Shown here: piece after piece, positions 21,231 through 33,821 of the stretch
How the letters are laid out: each line of letters starts with the position of its first letter
How positions within the stretch are numbered: position 1 is the first letter of the stretch
Source of the DNA: Halicephalobus mephisto
Lineage: Eukaryota; Nematoda; Chromadorea; Rhabditida; Panagrolaimidae
Direction of reading: 5' to 3'
DNA: 64,000 nucleotides
Assembly: GCA_009193035.1 (NCBI GenBank)
Contig: SWDT01000126.1
Location: forward strand, 110,420 to 174,419
Made by a program: the position numbers and the translations under genes
The notes under the pieces: generated by a model
Seen by the model: the letters and a program-made list of their open reading frames with translations, nothing else
What the model was told of the DNA's origin: nothing
The model's database searches: none

Positions 21231-21770
21231 CTGAGGTCTATAGAAAGGTCAGAATCTAGCCTGCAAGTTACTTGCAAAGTTTGGTAGATAGGTAAAGTTT
21301 TTCAAATTTATATTTGCAGTTTTTAAAATTAAAATCAAAATTACAGTTTGTTTACAGTCTGTGCAAATAAATCTACATCGAAATCAAATCTGCAGGTTGC
21401 TTGCAATATTTGGTAGGTAGGATTTTTGAAATTTGTATTTATAATATTTTTAAAATTAAAATCAAAATCACAGTTTATTTGCAAAGTCTGTGCAAATAAA
21501 TCCATATTAAAATCAAAGTAAAATCTGCAGGTGTTTGAAGTATTTGGTAGATATTTTAAATTTTTGAAATTTATATTTATAATATTTTTGAAATTAAAAT
21601 TAAATATGCAATTTTTGCAAAAATAAATCCATATTAAAATTAAAATAAAATCCGCAGGTTGCTTGCAACTTTTTGATAAATTTTAAAAAGTTATACTTAT
21701 AATGTTTTTAAAATTAAAATAAAATCCGCAGGTTGCTTGCAAGTTTCTGGTAAGTTGGTCGTTATTTCTC
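21230..21770. repeat. Tandem repeat with GCAGGTTGCTTGCAA core
   Basis: Units of about 100-130 bases carry AAATC(T/C)GCAGGTTGCTTGCAA, a TTTGGTA(G/A) block and TAAATCCATATTAAAATC. A related array with CGCAACTTGCTTGCAA lies at 32.47-32.94 kb. Confidence 0.8.
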
Positions 21771-22109
21771 TTTACATTTATAAAATTACTAAATCAAAGT
21801 AAAATTAACATTTTGTTCTCAAAATTCACTATTATATTTTATTTTGTAAAAATTCAATTTGATTTTGATGTCGACTTTGGCACTGAATAAATTTTTAAAA
21901 TTATATTGTAAAAATTTTTGTTTTTAAAAAGTATGATTCAGAAGCTGTTGATTACGTTTTTGGAATTTTGAAAAACAATATAAACGTAAAGTTCCGCTGT
22001 TTTCGGTTCCGATGAGATAATTTTTTCATTCATGCCAAAACAATTTTTTCAAAATTACGGTAATGGAAAAGTTAGAATGAATCAGTCATTTTTGTTTTTG
22101 AAATTCTCA

Positions 22110-22690
22110 AAAAAGTATAAAAATAAATTCCCACAGTAACAGGTACTAAGAAGATAATTCTGTAAATTTCCGTTTGGAAAATTTTTATTTTTACGATATA
22201 ATTTAAAAATTATTGTTTTTAGAATTTCGAAAAAAAATCATACAGTAATAGGTACTAAGAAGATAATTCTATAGATTTATGTATGAATAATTTTTGAAAT
22301 TTTAATTTTTATAATATACTTTAAAAGTTTTTTTTTAATTTTTAAAATTTCTACAGTAACCGGTACTAAGAAGATAATTCTGTAAATTTAAGTATCAATA
22401 ATTTTATAAATTTTAATTTCTATAATATACTTTAAAAATTATTTTTTTTAATTTTAAAAATTTCTACAGTAATAGGTACTAAGAAGATAATTCTGTAAAT
22501 CTATGTATCAATAATTTTATAAATTTATATATGAATAATTTTATAAATTTTTGCTTTTATAATATACTTTAAAAATTACTGTTTTTAAAATTTCTACAGT
22601 AACCGGTACTAAGAAGATAATTCTATAAATTTATGTATGAATAATTTTTGAAATTTTAATTTTTATAATATACTTTAAAAATTTTTTTTT
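22110..22690. repeat. Tandem repeat, about 105-125-nt unit
   Basis: The block CAGTAA(C/T)(A/C)GGTACTAAGAAG followed by ATAATTCTGTAAATTTA recurs five times (near 22135, 22240, 22355, 22467 and 22597), joined by poly-A/T-rich filler. Looser AT-rich copies continue to about 23150. Confidence 0.85.
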
Positions 22691-23194
22691 TTTTAATTTT
22701 GAAAACCAGATAAATCTTAATTTTAATTTTTGGTCCGATGAAATAATTTCATAAATTCATATGTGGGTGGTTTTTTAAATTTGATATTGAAAATTTTATT
22801 TTTATAATGTAATTCAAAAACTGCTGACTTTTTTCAGACCTTTGAAAAACCATATAAATGCTAATTTGAGCTTTTGTCCTGACGAGATAATTTTGTAAAT
22901 TCATGTCAGTTAATGTTTTCAAATTTTTAAATTAAAAATTTTTAAAAAATTAAAAAAAAAAATTTTTTTATTTTAAAAAATCAAAAATTTTAGTTTTTTT
23001 AAATTTATATTTAAATAAATTTTTAAAATTCTTTAATTTTTAAAAAATTTAGAAATTATTTCTTTTTTAAATTTTATTTTTAAATATATAATTTTATAGA
23101 TTTATGTTTAAATAAATTTTAAATGTTTTATAATACTTTGATTCAGAATTTTCCATGTTTTTAAAACTATAAACAATTCCGAAAATGTTAACTT

Positions 23195-23650
23195 TGGTCT
23201 CAGAAAGATAATTGTGAAAATCCACAATCTGATAACTTAACTTTTTTAAAATAATTTAATTCTAAATTTATTATTTTTTTTAAATTTATGAAAATTGAGA
23301 AAATTTTTATTTTCAAAATTTTGGTCTTAGAAAAATGATTATATTAATCCACAACGTGATAGCTTAACTTTTTACAATGATCTGATTCTGAATTTATTAT
23401 TTTTTTAAATTTATGAAAATTGACAAAACTTTAGTTTTAGAAAAATGATTTTATAAATCCACAATCTGATAACTTCATTTTTTTATAATTATCTGATTCT
23501 GAATTTGGTTTTTTTAAAATTTATAAAAATTGACAAAATTTTTATTTTCAAAACTCTGGTCTTAGAAAAATGATTTTATAAATCCACAATCTGATGACTT
23601 TGAACTTTTTACAATAATTTAATTCTGAATTTGGTTTTTTAGAATCATGT
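23195..23650. repeat. Tandem repeat, about 115-nt unit
   Basis: TAAATCCACAATCTGATAAC followed by TCTGATTCTGAATTTATTAT and TGGTCTTAGAAAAATGATT recurs about four times with substitutions. Downstream to 24100 the sequence is AT-rich with one 70-codon frame (23753-23965) that shows no family features. Confidence 0.8.
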
Positions 23651-24099
23651 AAATCCCGATTTCGAAAATTCAATCCTAAAGAGATACTTCTATGGATCCT
23701 TATCCGGATAAATTTTTAAACACTTTTTCGGATACATTTTTTTTATAGAAGTATGAAATTTCCAAATTTGTTTTATAATCCTTATTTGTCAACTTCGAAA
23801 GTCTTCCAAACAAGATTTAAATTAAAAGTCACAATTAAAAATCAAATTTCAAGCATCCGGATTTTGCATAAAAAATTTTTTTTGCAAAAATTATCTCGTC
23901 AGATTTTCTTTTGGGAATTATGTACAAAAACACAAACAACACAAAATAATTTTACACTTTTTTAATTTTGACGTCTTTTGGTCAAATGTTGTATTTTAAA
24001 TTTTTAATTCACCGAAGAAAGAAGTAATTTAAGAAAATCCAAAAATAGAATTTTTCTTGAATGACCTTGGTTTTAGTACAATTATTTTTTGGATTTTGC

Positions 24100-24700
24100 A
24101 GATGTGGTTTATAAAGAGAAAGATTAAACTTTAAACAAGGGCTTTAGGGACGGGTACTGTAGGACAGAGATGTTTAGGATTTTTAAGGTCATTACTAATT
24201 ATGATAAAAATGATGATATCGAAAAACCTAAAAAAGGCAATAACTATACATCATGATGTCTTCCAAATTACTCTCAGACATCATTCGAATTTCGTTTCTT
24301 GGAATTACTTCGAAAACATTAATTTCGAAGTCGCATCTTACTGACTTTCTTGCATCACTTCGTCTCCAGTCTAGAATTACTCATGTCACAATTTTGGTGT
24401 CGTCCTTTTGGTGATCAACTTTCATCTTTGGCAGGTTTCCCCGGGCTAATTAGGGCCTGGTCTGAATCTGCCTCTCACCGAAGTAAAAGTCATGACTAAT
24501 GAAGGACACATGTTAGGATAAAGTAGGACTTTACGAGTTTAGTTACTGTAAAAAGAAAAATAATTCCGAAAATATCGTTTGTAAAATTAAGTTTAAATTC
24601 ACGTGAATGGTTTTCAACTGACTTTTGATTAAAATACTGTAGGAGTTTTGTTAATTTATGGTTATTTTGAATAAAATTGACCTTTTAAGAAAGATTAATA
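24100..24700. other. Less AT-rich unique stretch, no gene model
   Basis: Bases 24240-24500 are more balanced in composition than the surroundings. They hold a 38-codon frame from 24394 (starts MSQFWCRPFGDQ) behind a possible 3' splice site (CGTCTCCAG). I could not connect it to other exons, so it is left uncalled. Confidence 0.3.
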
Positions 24701-25125
24701 GGGCTATTCACATTCGTTACGGAACCGGAAATTAACTGATAGCGTGAAATTTGTGACGATTTGAACGTGTTCGCTTATTGTTAAACGAAAATAAACGCGA
24801 CGAACAATACTGAAAAAAAAACAAATTATTACTGTGAAATCGATGACAATATAGACGAAGTTGGTTGTTATTAAATAAAACTTGAAATCGCTAGTGATTT
24901 TCACAAATTCGCTTATTTTCAAGCGCAAAGTCGCCAATTATTTCGACGAATTCGCTTATTTTCAAGCGCAGTGAGTGACGATTTCGACGAATTCGCTTAT
25001 TTTCAAGCAAAGATGAAATTCAACGAAAAACCTCTAGTGATTTTCACAAATTCGTTTATTTTCAAGTGCAAAGTCGCTAATTATTTCGATGAGTTCGCTT
25101 ATTTTCAAACATAAATTAAATATCA
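24700..25125. repeat. Short repeats with ATTCGCTTATTTTCAAGC
   Basis: ATTCGCTTATTTTCAAGCG or close variants recur at least five times at spacings of 60-110 bases, alternating with TCGCTAATTATTTCGA-like and GTGATTTTCACAAATTCG blocks. The 77-codon minus-strand frame at 24704-24937 follows from the repeat. Confidence 0.75.
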
Positions 25126-25234
25126 TATTACAAATAACTTAACAATTAAGTGAAATTTGGCGTAAGAAGTTTAGGCTTATTTTCTGTTTCCTACTAGTAT
25201 TGAAGGTATGTTTATTGTAAAGTACCCCTATCGT

Positions 25235-25805
25235 ACACCCAAAAAATAGCTCTAACGTACCGATATGTAAATTGTGTATGATGTATAAGATCATTATATC
25301 AATATATCGATAAATTAAATATAATGTATCTGATTTATGAGAATTGTTTTAATGTATCGATATATTAAATACGATCCACAGATATCATATTTAATATATC
25401 GATATATTGAATGTAATAAACCAAATACACGAGGATCCTTTCCATGTATGTGTATAGTATATACCATATATCGTTTTTATATGTATATCGAGATCTATCT
25501 CTGATACTGTAGTAAAATATATATCTAAGAACATACACAATAAATAGTTCTAATGTATCGATATATTGAATGTAATAAACCTAATACACGAGGATCCTTT
25601 CCACGTATGTGTATAGTATATACCATATATCGTTTTTGTGTGTATATTGAGATCTGTCTCTGATACTGTAGTAAGATATACATCTAAGAATACACACAAC
25701 GAATAGTTCTAATGTAACTACACATTGAATACAATGTATCCTATATGCCAGAGTTGTTTTAATTCATGTATACAGTATATGCCATGTACCGTGTTTGTGT
25801 GTAAA
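25235..25805. mobile_element. TA-rich interspersed element, copy 3
   Basis: This is the longest copy of the family at 14.38 and 16.81 kb. It has two tandem ~155-bp modules (CACGAGGATCCTTTCCA(C/T) to AAGAATACACACAA) and an end near GTACCGTGTTTGTGTGTAA. It directly abuts the exon-like stretch at 25.81 kb. Confidence 0.65.
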
Positions 25806-25915
25806 AGAATACTTCCTTGATGGAGTTATAAGTGGCATCATAGATCGCACGGAAACCTGCAGTAGCTTCCAAAGTTGGTCTCCTGAGACTACTGGGACCT
25901 GTAGGCGAGACTGGA
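25806..25915 (-). other. Possible isolated or broken exon
   Basis: On the minus strand, after a GACGTCCAG acceptor-like site, one frame reads about 36 codons with balanced composition. It includes the peptides SPTGPSSLRRPTLEA and FRAIYDATYNSIKEVF, which look like real protein rather than random AT-rich translation. At its 3' end it runs straight into the interspersed element at 25.24-25.81 kb. I found no phase-compatible neighbouring exon and do not recognise the family. It may be a gene relic or a chance frame. Confidence 0.3.
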
Positions 25916-26389
25916 CGTCAATGGTTTCAGTTTGAAGTGTCTAGAGATTAATTTTCGAAATTGCCAAGTAACAACACAATTATTTTTAAGATTCCAGAGT
26001 ACTGTAAAATAAACAAAATTATTTCAAATTATTTTTTGCTTTTGGGTTTCATTTTAAAAAACGTCTGTTTTAATTTCCTGGTAATCTTGATTCGTCCATA
26101 ATTCAGCCGGACTAATTAGAAACCCTTCCTCATCTTCTTTCATATGCATTCGAAATTCTGACATTTGCACTTTTAGAATAATTTTTATTATTTTCAGTCT
26201 TAGGGATATGATATTTAATTATTTGACGTCTTATTTGACCTAACCAGTTTGCGTGTTGGATTTGCCCTTGGAGCTGATGACTAACCTGGAATTTCTGTTT
26301 CGAAAAAACCCAGAAGGAGCTTTAGGGGATTACGGTTAGGGTGTACATTTAAGAATTCTCAAGTGTTCATCAAGAAACATTGTCTGAAT

Positions 26390-28920
26390 TCTTTCGAAAT
26401 TTCACTAAAAAGGTAATTTTTAAAATCTTATTGAAAAAATAATTTTTAAAATTTCACTAAAAAAGTAATTTTTAAAATTCTATTGAAAAAATAAATTTTT
26501 GGATTTTTAAATTTCTTTAAAAAAAATAAATTTTCGAACTTTTTAAAATAAGTTTTTAAATTAAAAAAAAATTAATTTTCGATTTTTTTAAAATAATGAT
26601 TTTTGAATTTTTAAATTTCATTCTTAAAAAAAATTAATTTTCTACTTTTTTAAAATTAATTTTTAATTTTTTTTAAATAATGATTTTTGAATTTCATTCT
26701 TAAAAAAAATTAATTTTCTAATTTTTTGAAATTAATTTTTAATTTTTTTAAATAATGATTTTTGAATTTTTAAATTTCTTTTTTAAGAAAATTAATTTTG
26801 AATTTCTTTTGAAAAATTAATTCTTGACTTTTTTTAAAAGGATGATTTTTAAGATTTTACTTTTTTTCTACTTTATTAAATTTCAATAAAAAATTAATGT
26901 AAACAAATTTCAGTAGACGTAAAAAAATTTCTTTTGTAATTGTGAAACTACAAATTTTTAGATTTTCAACTTTAATTGCCATTTAGTCCTCATGATTGAA
27001 ATAGTATAAAAAGTGGAAATAATTATTACTTTCATCAGGACGTGTAAATAGAAAAATTTTCGAGAAACGGCGACGGACGTAAAAGTTCCCTTATATCATT
27101 CTTTGACTTTTTGGAACTTACAAGTTCAAATGCTTAAAAATTCTCTTGTGATTTTTTAATTTTTTAAATTTAAAAAAAATAAAAATTTTTTGATGTTTTT
27201 TAATTTTTTAAATTAAAAAAAAAATAAATTTTTTGATGTTTTTTAAATTTAAAAAAATTTTTATTTTTTGATGTTTGTTAATTTTTAAAAAATTAGAAAT
27301 TAAAAAGTAAAATTTTTTTGATGTTTTTTAATTTCTTAAATTTAAAAAAAAAGTAAAAATTTTTAAAAAATATTTGTTAATTTTTAAATTCTTTAAAATT
27401 ATTTTTTTCTTATTTTTTTAAACTGTAAAAATTGTTTATTTTATTTTTGACCTTTGAAAAAAATTATAAATCTGAAAAAATAAAGATTGGTGTTGTCATT
27501 TTTAATTTTTTTACAATTTAGCAAAATAAGGATTCTGTAAGTCATTTTTTGACTTTTTTATAATTTAAAAAAAAATCCAAAAAAAAATAAATTTTTTATT
27601 GTTCTTTGACTTTTTGAAATTTTAAAAAATTTTATTATTTTTTAATTTTTTTTAACATTTAATAAAAATCCAAAAAAAATTATTTTTTTATTGGTTTTTT
27701 TTGAAACTTCGAAATTTTAAAAATTTTATTATTTTTTAATTTTTTTCAACATTTAATAAAAATCCAAAAAAAAATATTTTTTTATTGTTCTTTGACTTTT
27801 TGGAATTTGTAAATTTGGAAAAATTTTGTAATATTTTTGACCTTCAAAAAAAAAATTAAATGTTATCATTTTTATTACTTTTAAGAATCCAGCAGGATAA
27901 AAAAAATCCGTCTTACTATTCTTTGACTTTTCAGGATTTATAAGTCTGAAAAAATTTTATAATATTTCTGACGTTCGAAAAAAAATAAATGTTGTCATTT
28001 TTCAATTTTTTTATGATTAAAAAATTCTGAAAAATAAAAAATTTATTTTATTTTTTTTGATTTTTTTAATATTTAAAAATTTGGAAAAAAAACTTTAAAA
28101 ATCTTTAATATTAAAAAAATATAAAATTCAAAAAATTTATTTTATTTTTTTTGATTTTTTTTAATATTTAAAAATTTGGAAAAAAAACTTTGAAAATCTT
28201 TAATAAAAAAAATATAAAATTTAAAAAATTTATTTTATTTTTTTTGATTTTTTTGATATTTAAAAATTCAGAAAAATAAAAAAAATCCCTTATTGTTTTT
28301 TGACTTTTCGGATTCCAGAAATCCTAAAATAAAGGTTTTTTTGACTTCCTTGAATTTAAAATAGAAAATCCAACCTTGGGTTATTTTAAATGAAGAAAAA
28401 ATTTTCCGTTCGTGAGCATTCGAACAAGTTTTTTTTGCTTTTTGTTCTAATTCAAGTCTGAAAAAAATTGAAATTTTTATGTACCTATTTATTGCAACTT
28501 GTGTTCAGCATAAAAATAAAAAATAAAAAATAGAATTTTAAAAAACCAAAAATTTAGAAAAATTGAATTTTAAAAAAGTTTAAAAATTTTTAAAAATTTA
28601 AAAAACCAAAAATTTAGAAAAATAGAATTTTAAAAAATTTAAAAAACCAAAAATTTAGAAAAATTAAATTTTAAAAAAGTTTAAAAATGAAAAAAAATTT
28701 TTTAAATAATCTAAAATTTAAAAAAATTAATTTTGAAAAAATTTAAAAAAAAATTAATTTTAAATTTAAAAAATTTAATTAAAAATTCGATCAAATGGTT
28801 CTGAACGGAAAATATTATTTATAAAAATTTAGAATTTTTAATTAAATTTTATTTTCAAAAAAATTCGAAAACTTGATTAAACTTTTTTTTGTAAAACTTA
28901 TTTTTGGAAAAGTGCTCTCT
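26390..28920. repeat. Low-complexity A/T-run desert
   Basis: Over about 2.5 kb nearly all sequence is runs of A and T, with short recurring blocks such as TTTTTAATTTTTTAAATT and GTTCTTTGACTTTTTG. The latter recurs about every 60-120 bases between 27090 and 28300. No coding sequence. Confidence 0.8.
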
Positions 28921-29039
28921 ACAGTATGTGGACAAACATCAGAAGTAATTCCTGGGTACATACTATTATTTATATAACGATAATTGGATTTTTCCATCTG
29001 AAGTTACTACTGTAGGATATAGTTTGTAGTTTGTTCTAA

Positions 29040-29620
29040 AATGTAAAAATAATCATACAATAACAAAAAAAATTAAAAAATAACTTTTCTACGAAATAAT
29101 CCTTGAGCGGATTTTTGAAAGTTGTTAGAAACTACAGTAAATTGTAGTTTTTGTTTCGCGTGGGGAAATATTTCGCAAAATTTCGTGATTAATTGTATTA
29201 TAAAAGTCAAAATTAAAATTTTCTACGAAATAATCCTTGAGCGAATTTTTGAAAGTTGTTAGAAACTACAGTAAATTGTAGTTTTTTTGCGTTGGGAAAA
29301 TTTCGTAATCAATTAATACTGTAAAAACTAAAAAATAACTTTTTTATTAAGTAATCCTTGAGCGGATTTTTGAAAGTTGTTAGAAACTACAGTAAATTAT
29401 AATTTTTTTGCGTTGGGAAATATTTCGTAATTTCGTGATTAATTGTATTATAAAAGTCAAAATTAAAATTTTCTACGAAATAATCCTTGAGCGAATTTTT
29501 GAAAGTTGTTAGAAATTACAGTAAATTGTAGTTTTTGTTTTGCGTGGGGAATATTGCGTAATCTTACAAAATTTCGTGATTAATTGTATTGTAAAAATTG
29601 AAAAATAACTTTTATGAAAT
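29040..29620. repeat. Tandem repeat, about 120-135-nt unit
   Basis: CTACGAAATAATCCTTGAGC, GATTTTTGAAAGTTGTTAG and ACTACAGTAAATTGTAG recur near 29089, 29224, 29345 and 29474. The last block is itself an imperfect palindrome around CTACAGTAAATTGTAG. Confidence 0.85.
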
Positions 29621-29919
29621 TGTCTAGACACAAATCTCCTGAAGGTTTTAGAAGTAAAGGTATCCTACAATTTTGGTTTATGTGGGAATTACTTTGTAAT
29701 CGTATGTGAACTTGTGACCAATCATTATAAAAATTAAAAATGAACTTATTTACGTAATTGTCTTGAGAAGAATTTATGGACGTTTTTAGAAACTGAAACT
29801 GTCTGCGTGATAATTTTAGTATCGTGCGAAAGTTCTTTTATAATCTTGTACAACTTCGTGGTTAAATTTTGAGCTCTATTCCATTTGAATAGATTCAGAC
29901 AATTCCTGGATAAAGTTGC

Positions 29920-30425
29920 ATAAGGTATATGACCCGCTATCCACCTGTATATAGTAATAACTATGTATGAATGCACTTCTAGACGGGGTTACATAAGGTA
30001 CATAACCCTCTACCTACCTTTGTGCGTTAATAGTTATATATATATGTAGAAATACTTCTAGACTAGGTTGCATAGAGTACATAACCCTGTACATACTTTC
30101 ATGCGTTAATAGTTATGTATGTAGAAATACTTCTGAATTATGTTACATAGAGTACGTAACCCTGTACCCACTTTCATGCGTTAATAGTCATATATATATA
30201 TAAATACTTCTGAATTATGTTACATAGGGTACATAACCCCCTATCCACCCTTGTACATTCATATTTATGTACAAGCATAAATATTTCTATATTAGAGTCT
30301 ACAGGGTACGTAACCCTCTACCCACCTTTGTGCGTTCATATTTATACATATAAATACTCCTGGATTAGCGTCTACAGGGTACATAACTCCCTATTTACCC
30401 TCTTATGTTCGTAGTGATATATAGT
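29920..30425. repeat. Tandem repeat, about 70-78-nt unit
   Basis: Seven or so copies carry GGGTACATAACCCTCTAC(C) with C(C/T)TTTGTGCGTTAATAGTTA and AATACTTCTAGATTAGG. The unit starts with an inverted GGGTAC...AACCC pair. Confidence 0.85.
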
Positions 30426-30429
30426 AGTA

Positions 30430-31500
30430 CTTGTAGATACTCTGAAAATCACATTACTAAGGTACTCTATCAAAAATGAATTTCAGTGTTTGTAATTTAG
30501 AAAGTTTATAATTTATTTTTCGTATACCCCTCTGAATTCGGAGTCATGCTCAGAAAAAACACAAATCTAGTATTTCAAACATCACAATAGTTTCGTCTCC
30601 GAAAGTGATGTCAGAAATTGCTTAATAATTAATAATTTTTCGGTGTTGTTCACCTTGCGAAAACGTGACCCGAAATATGACCCAAATTGGACTTTCACTG
30701 AAATTTCGTTTTAGTATGAAAATTAATTTTTTGAAAAATTAAAAATTTGTAAAATTTTTCTCCTTCATTTTTTAAATTATACAATTTGCAGTTTTTCACG
30801 CAAAATGTTCGAAAATTAATTAATCTTCTGTAGAATCTTAATTTTTATTTTTTTTAGCAAATGGCGAATTTTAAACTTTATCGTTCCTTGAATCGTCATT
30901 TTTAGACAAAATTCAATTTCAAATTTCTGGAAAAAATTCCATCGTGACGTTTACGGCATCCATTTAAGATGGAATTTTAATGAACTTTGTGACCCTTGTT
31001 GACCTGTCAATTATCACGATGTATAATTTAAATTTTCTGAATTTATAAATTATTTAACTCTTAAAAACCCTCGTGAATGTCTTTGTAGGCGTTTTTTGGC
31101 AGTTCTAAGTTATGACAATCCATGACGAAAGGATTATCTTCTAATTGTCACTTGTAGCGAACAAAAACGAAATTTTATGGATTTATCTGTTGTTTGTGGT
31201 TGTGTATTTTTGGAGATTTGATGACCTTTGAGGATTTCATGATTCGGTAGGAGAGGCGGGGCAGAATAATCACCTGGGAATATTGGATATAAGGCTAATA
31301 AGACCTCTCATATGGAAGAAACGGTCATCATCGCGGCTCGAGAGAGATGAATGAGGTTGTTTTTGACGGTTTCGTAAATTTGTAAAATAAGTAAAAATTT
31401 AATTTTGAAATTGCTGTCCTTACAGTATTTAGTTAAACTTACGAAATACCATAAATAGTTCTGAAGTTTCTTAGAACTTCCCGGTCTTTTCAGAATCACG
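30430..31500. other. Intergenic stretch, no gene recognised
   Basis: Moderately AT-rich with short open frames only, including a 63-codon minus-strand frame at 31308-31499. Nothing supports a gene. Confidence 0.4.
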
Positions 31501-31960
31501 TGAACATTGAAATTTTTAATTTTTGGTCTTAATTGGAAAGTTCGCGAAATCCGTGTTTGGATAATTTTCCAGAATTTCAGTGTTTTTAATTTTTAGAGTA
31601 ATTTAATTTTAAAATTGTATTACTGTATTTTTCGAACTTTGTAAAGTTATATAAAAACTATTTTTTGAAATCTTTGATCTCGACAAGAAAGTCCAAAAAA
31701 TACATGTCGAAGTAATTTTCCAAAATTTCAATGTTTTTAATTTTTAGAATAATTCAATTCTAAAATTGCATTATTGTATTTTTCGAACTTTGTAAAATTA
31801 TATAAAAACTACTTTTTGAAATCTTTGATCTCGACAAGAAAGTTCAAAAAATACATGTCGAAGTAATTTTTGAGCATTTCAATGTTTTTAATTTTTACAG
31901 TAATCTAACTCTAAAATTTATCATTTAATTTCGTAAAACTTTTAACAATTTACAAATTTT
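31500..31960. repeat. Tandem repeat, about 150-nt unit
   Basis: Units carry TTTGGTCTTAATTGGAAAG or TTTGATCTCGACAAGAAAG, then AATACATGTCGAAGTAATTT and TTCAATGTTTTTAATTTTTA. The first part matches the family at 12.2 kb and 58.4 kb. Confidence 0.75.
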
Positions 31961-32469
31961 TGGTCTTGACTGGAAAATTAAAAATTTTTGAATTTTAAAA
32001 AATAATTTTCATTTTTTAAAAATTTATACCGTACTAAAATTTCCGTTTTTTTACAACACTATGACGAATTTGAAAGTACACCATAGATCCGGATATTTGC
32101 CAGATTTCCTTTGGCTTCTTCCTGGTTAATTCTCAAATTTCAAAAATGAACTTTATAAACATCCTCAAAATTTCACCATTTTCGAAATTAATTAATTATT
32201 TTTGTTTTTCACATTTCCCTGACTTTCCCCGGACCAAGTTTACTTTTTTCTTGACCACCAAATAACAGTTGTTTACTTTCTTAAAAAAGTTTTTTTTTTA
32301 AAAACGTATTTTTTTTAAAAACGTATTTTTTTTCTTTGGCATTTTGCAAATCTATACTTTTCTCAACGTTATTGTTTACTGATATTTACCGTTGCTAATT
32401 TAGTCACTATTCACATGCACCTGATTATTTAAAAAGTAAAAAAACCAACATCGAGGTCTATAAGAAGAT

Positions 32470-32945
32470 TAACATCAAACTAAAAATAACATTTGCACTT
32501 TGCCCGCAACATCTCGGCACAGCGATTAGGATTTATGTTTTTATATTTATCAAAATTTCGAAATCGGAGTAAAATCCGCAACTTGCTCGCAATATTCCGC
32601 CAGTTCGCTCAAAACTTGTTTAGATTTTTAAAGTTTCGAGATTAAAACAGCACTCTGCGCGCAGCATTCTGGCAGGCTGGTTACTGTAAAAATAAAATTC
32701 GCAACTTGCTTGCAACATCTCGGTAATTCGTTCAAAACTTATGTTTTGATTTTCAAGGATTTCGAGATTCAAAAAAAATCCGCAACTTGCTCGCAGCATT
32801 CCTGCAAGTTGGTCAATGTAAAAAAAATCCGCAACTTGCTTGCAGAATTACGGTAGTTTGTTTGAAATTTATGTTTTCAAAGATTTCTAGATTCAAAAAA
32901 ATCCGCAACTTGCTTGCAATGTTCTGACAGAACGGTCTGTTTAAT
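32470..32945. repeat. Tandem repeat with CCGCAACTTGCTTGCA core
   Basis: AAAATCCGCAACTTGCTTGC (or TCGC) recurs about six times between 32568 and 32920, each followed by a TTC(T/C)GGCAG-like block. Several units contain TTATGTTTT with a GATTTCGAGATT block. The core is shared with the array at 21.2-21.8 kb. Confidence 0.85.
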
Positions 32946-33279
32946 TGCTGTCCAAAAATTCAATTTTATTTAAACTTTGATTTTAAAGTTGACCGTTTTA
33001 CGCACCTTAGGACGAAAAAAAATTAATCTCTTATTATATTTTAAATTATAATTATCATTAACCACTCCTTAATTTTATTTTTGAAACTGGAATTAGTTCT
33101 TGGTTTAGTATTTTAAGTAGCCTATCCCAAAATTAATTCATCTTAAAAAATAACTACAAAGTCAGAAAGCTTAATTTGGATAAATTTATAAATTTATAAT
33201 TTCGAAATTTTTATTTCTTTTCGTAAATTTTTTACATTAATTAGCATTAAAAATAGAAATTTCCTATTTGCATATTGCA

Positions 33280-33730
33280 TGCAGGAATTTTATCGAAAGA
33301 AACGCTGCATGTAACATGCGCAAAAAACTTTCCTCAAGAAAAATAAATTATTTCAGGGTTGATTTCGGATTTTACAGTAATTTATTTTTTTAAGATGAAT
33401 TTTTAAATCTGCATGTTGCGCAAGACATGGTGGCGAGGTGCGCAACTTTAAAGGAATGTTGCATGCAATATGCAAGGAAAAATTTCTGTAGTAAAGTATT
33501 CTAAGATTATCTGTAAATTTTATAGTAATTTATTTTTTTAAGATGAATTTTTAAATCTGCATGTTGCGCAAGACATGGTAGCGAGCTGCGCAACTTCAAA
33601 GGAATGTTGCATGCAATATGCAAAAAAGCTATTTTTGTAGTAAAATATTCTCAAGTTGTCTGTGAATTTTACAGTAATTTATCTTCTTAAGATGAATTTT
33701 TAATTTTGCATGTTGCGCGAAACATGGTGG
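33280..33730. repeat. Upstream tandem repeat of the first insulin-like gene, about 150-nt unit
   Basis: GCATGTTGCGCAAGACATGG, then TGGCGAGGTGCGCAACTT and GGAATGTTGCATGCAATATG, recur near 33412, 33558 and 33707, each preceded by AAGATGAATTTTTAA. The last copy ends about 90 bases before the start codon at 33822, so the repeat occupies the proximal upstream region. It is rich in TGCA/GCGC dyads. Confidence 0.85.
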
Positions 33731-33821
33731 CGAGGCGCGGATTTCGGATTTGTGTTTTTTGATGAAAATATTGAAAATTATTAGTTTTTAGCTTTTTTCC
33801 GGAATTTTCAACTTGATCAAG

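Noticed and set aside
24390..24510. 38-codon frame behind an acceptor-like CGTCTCCAG
   Set aside because: No phase-compatible exon on either side and no recognisable family.
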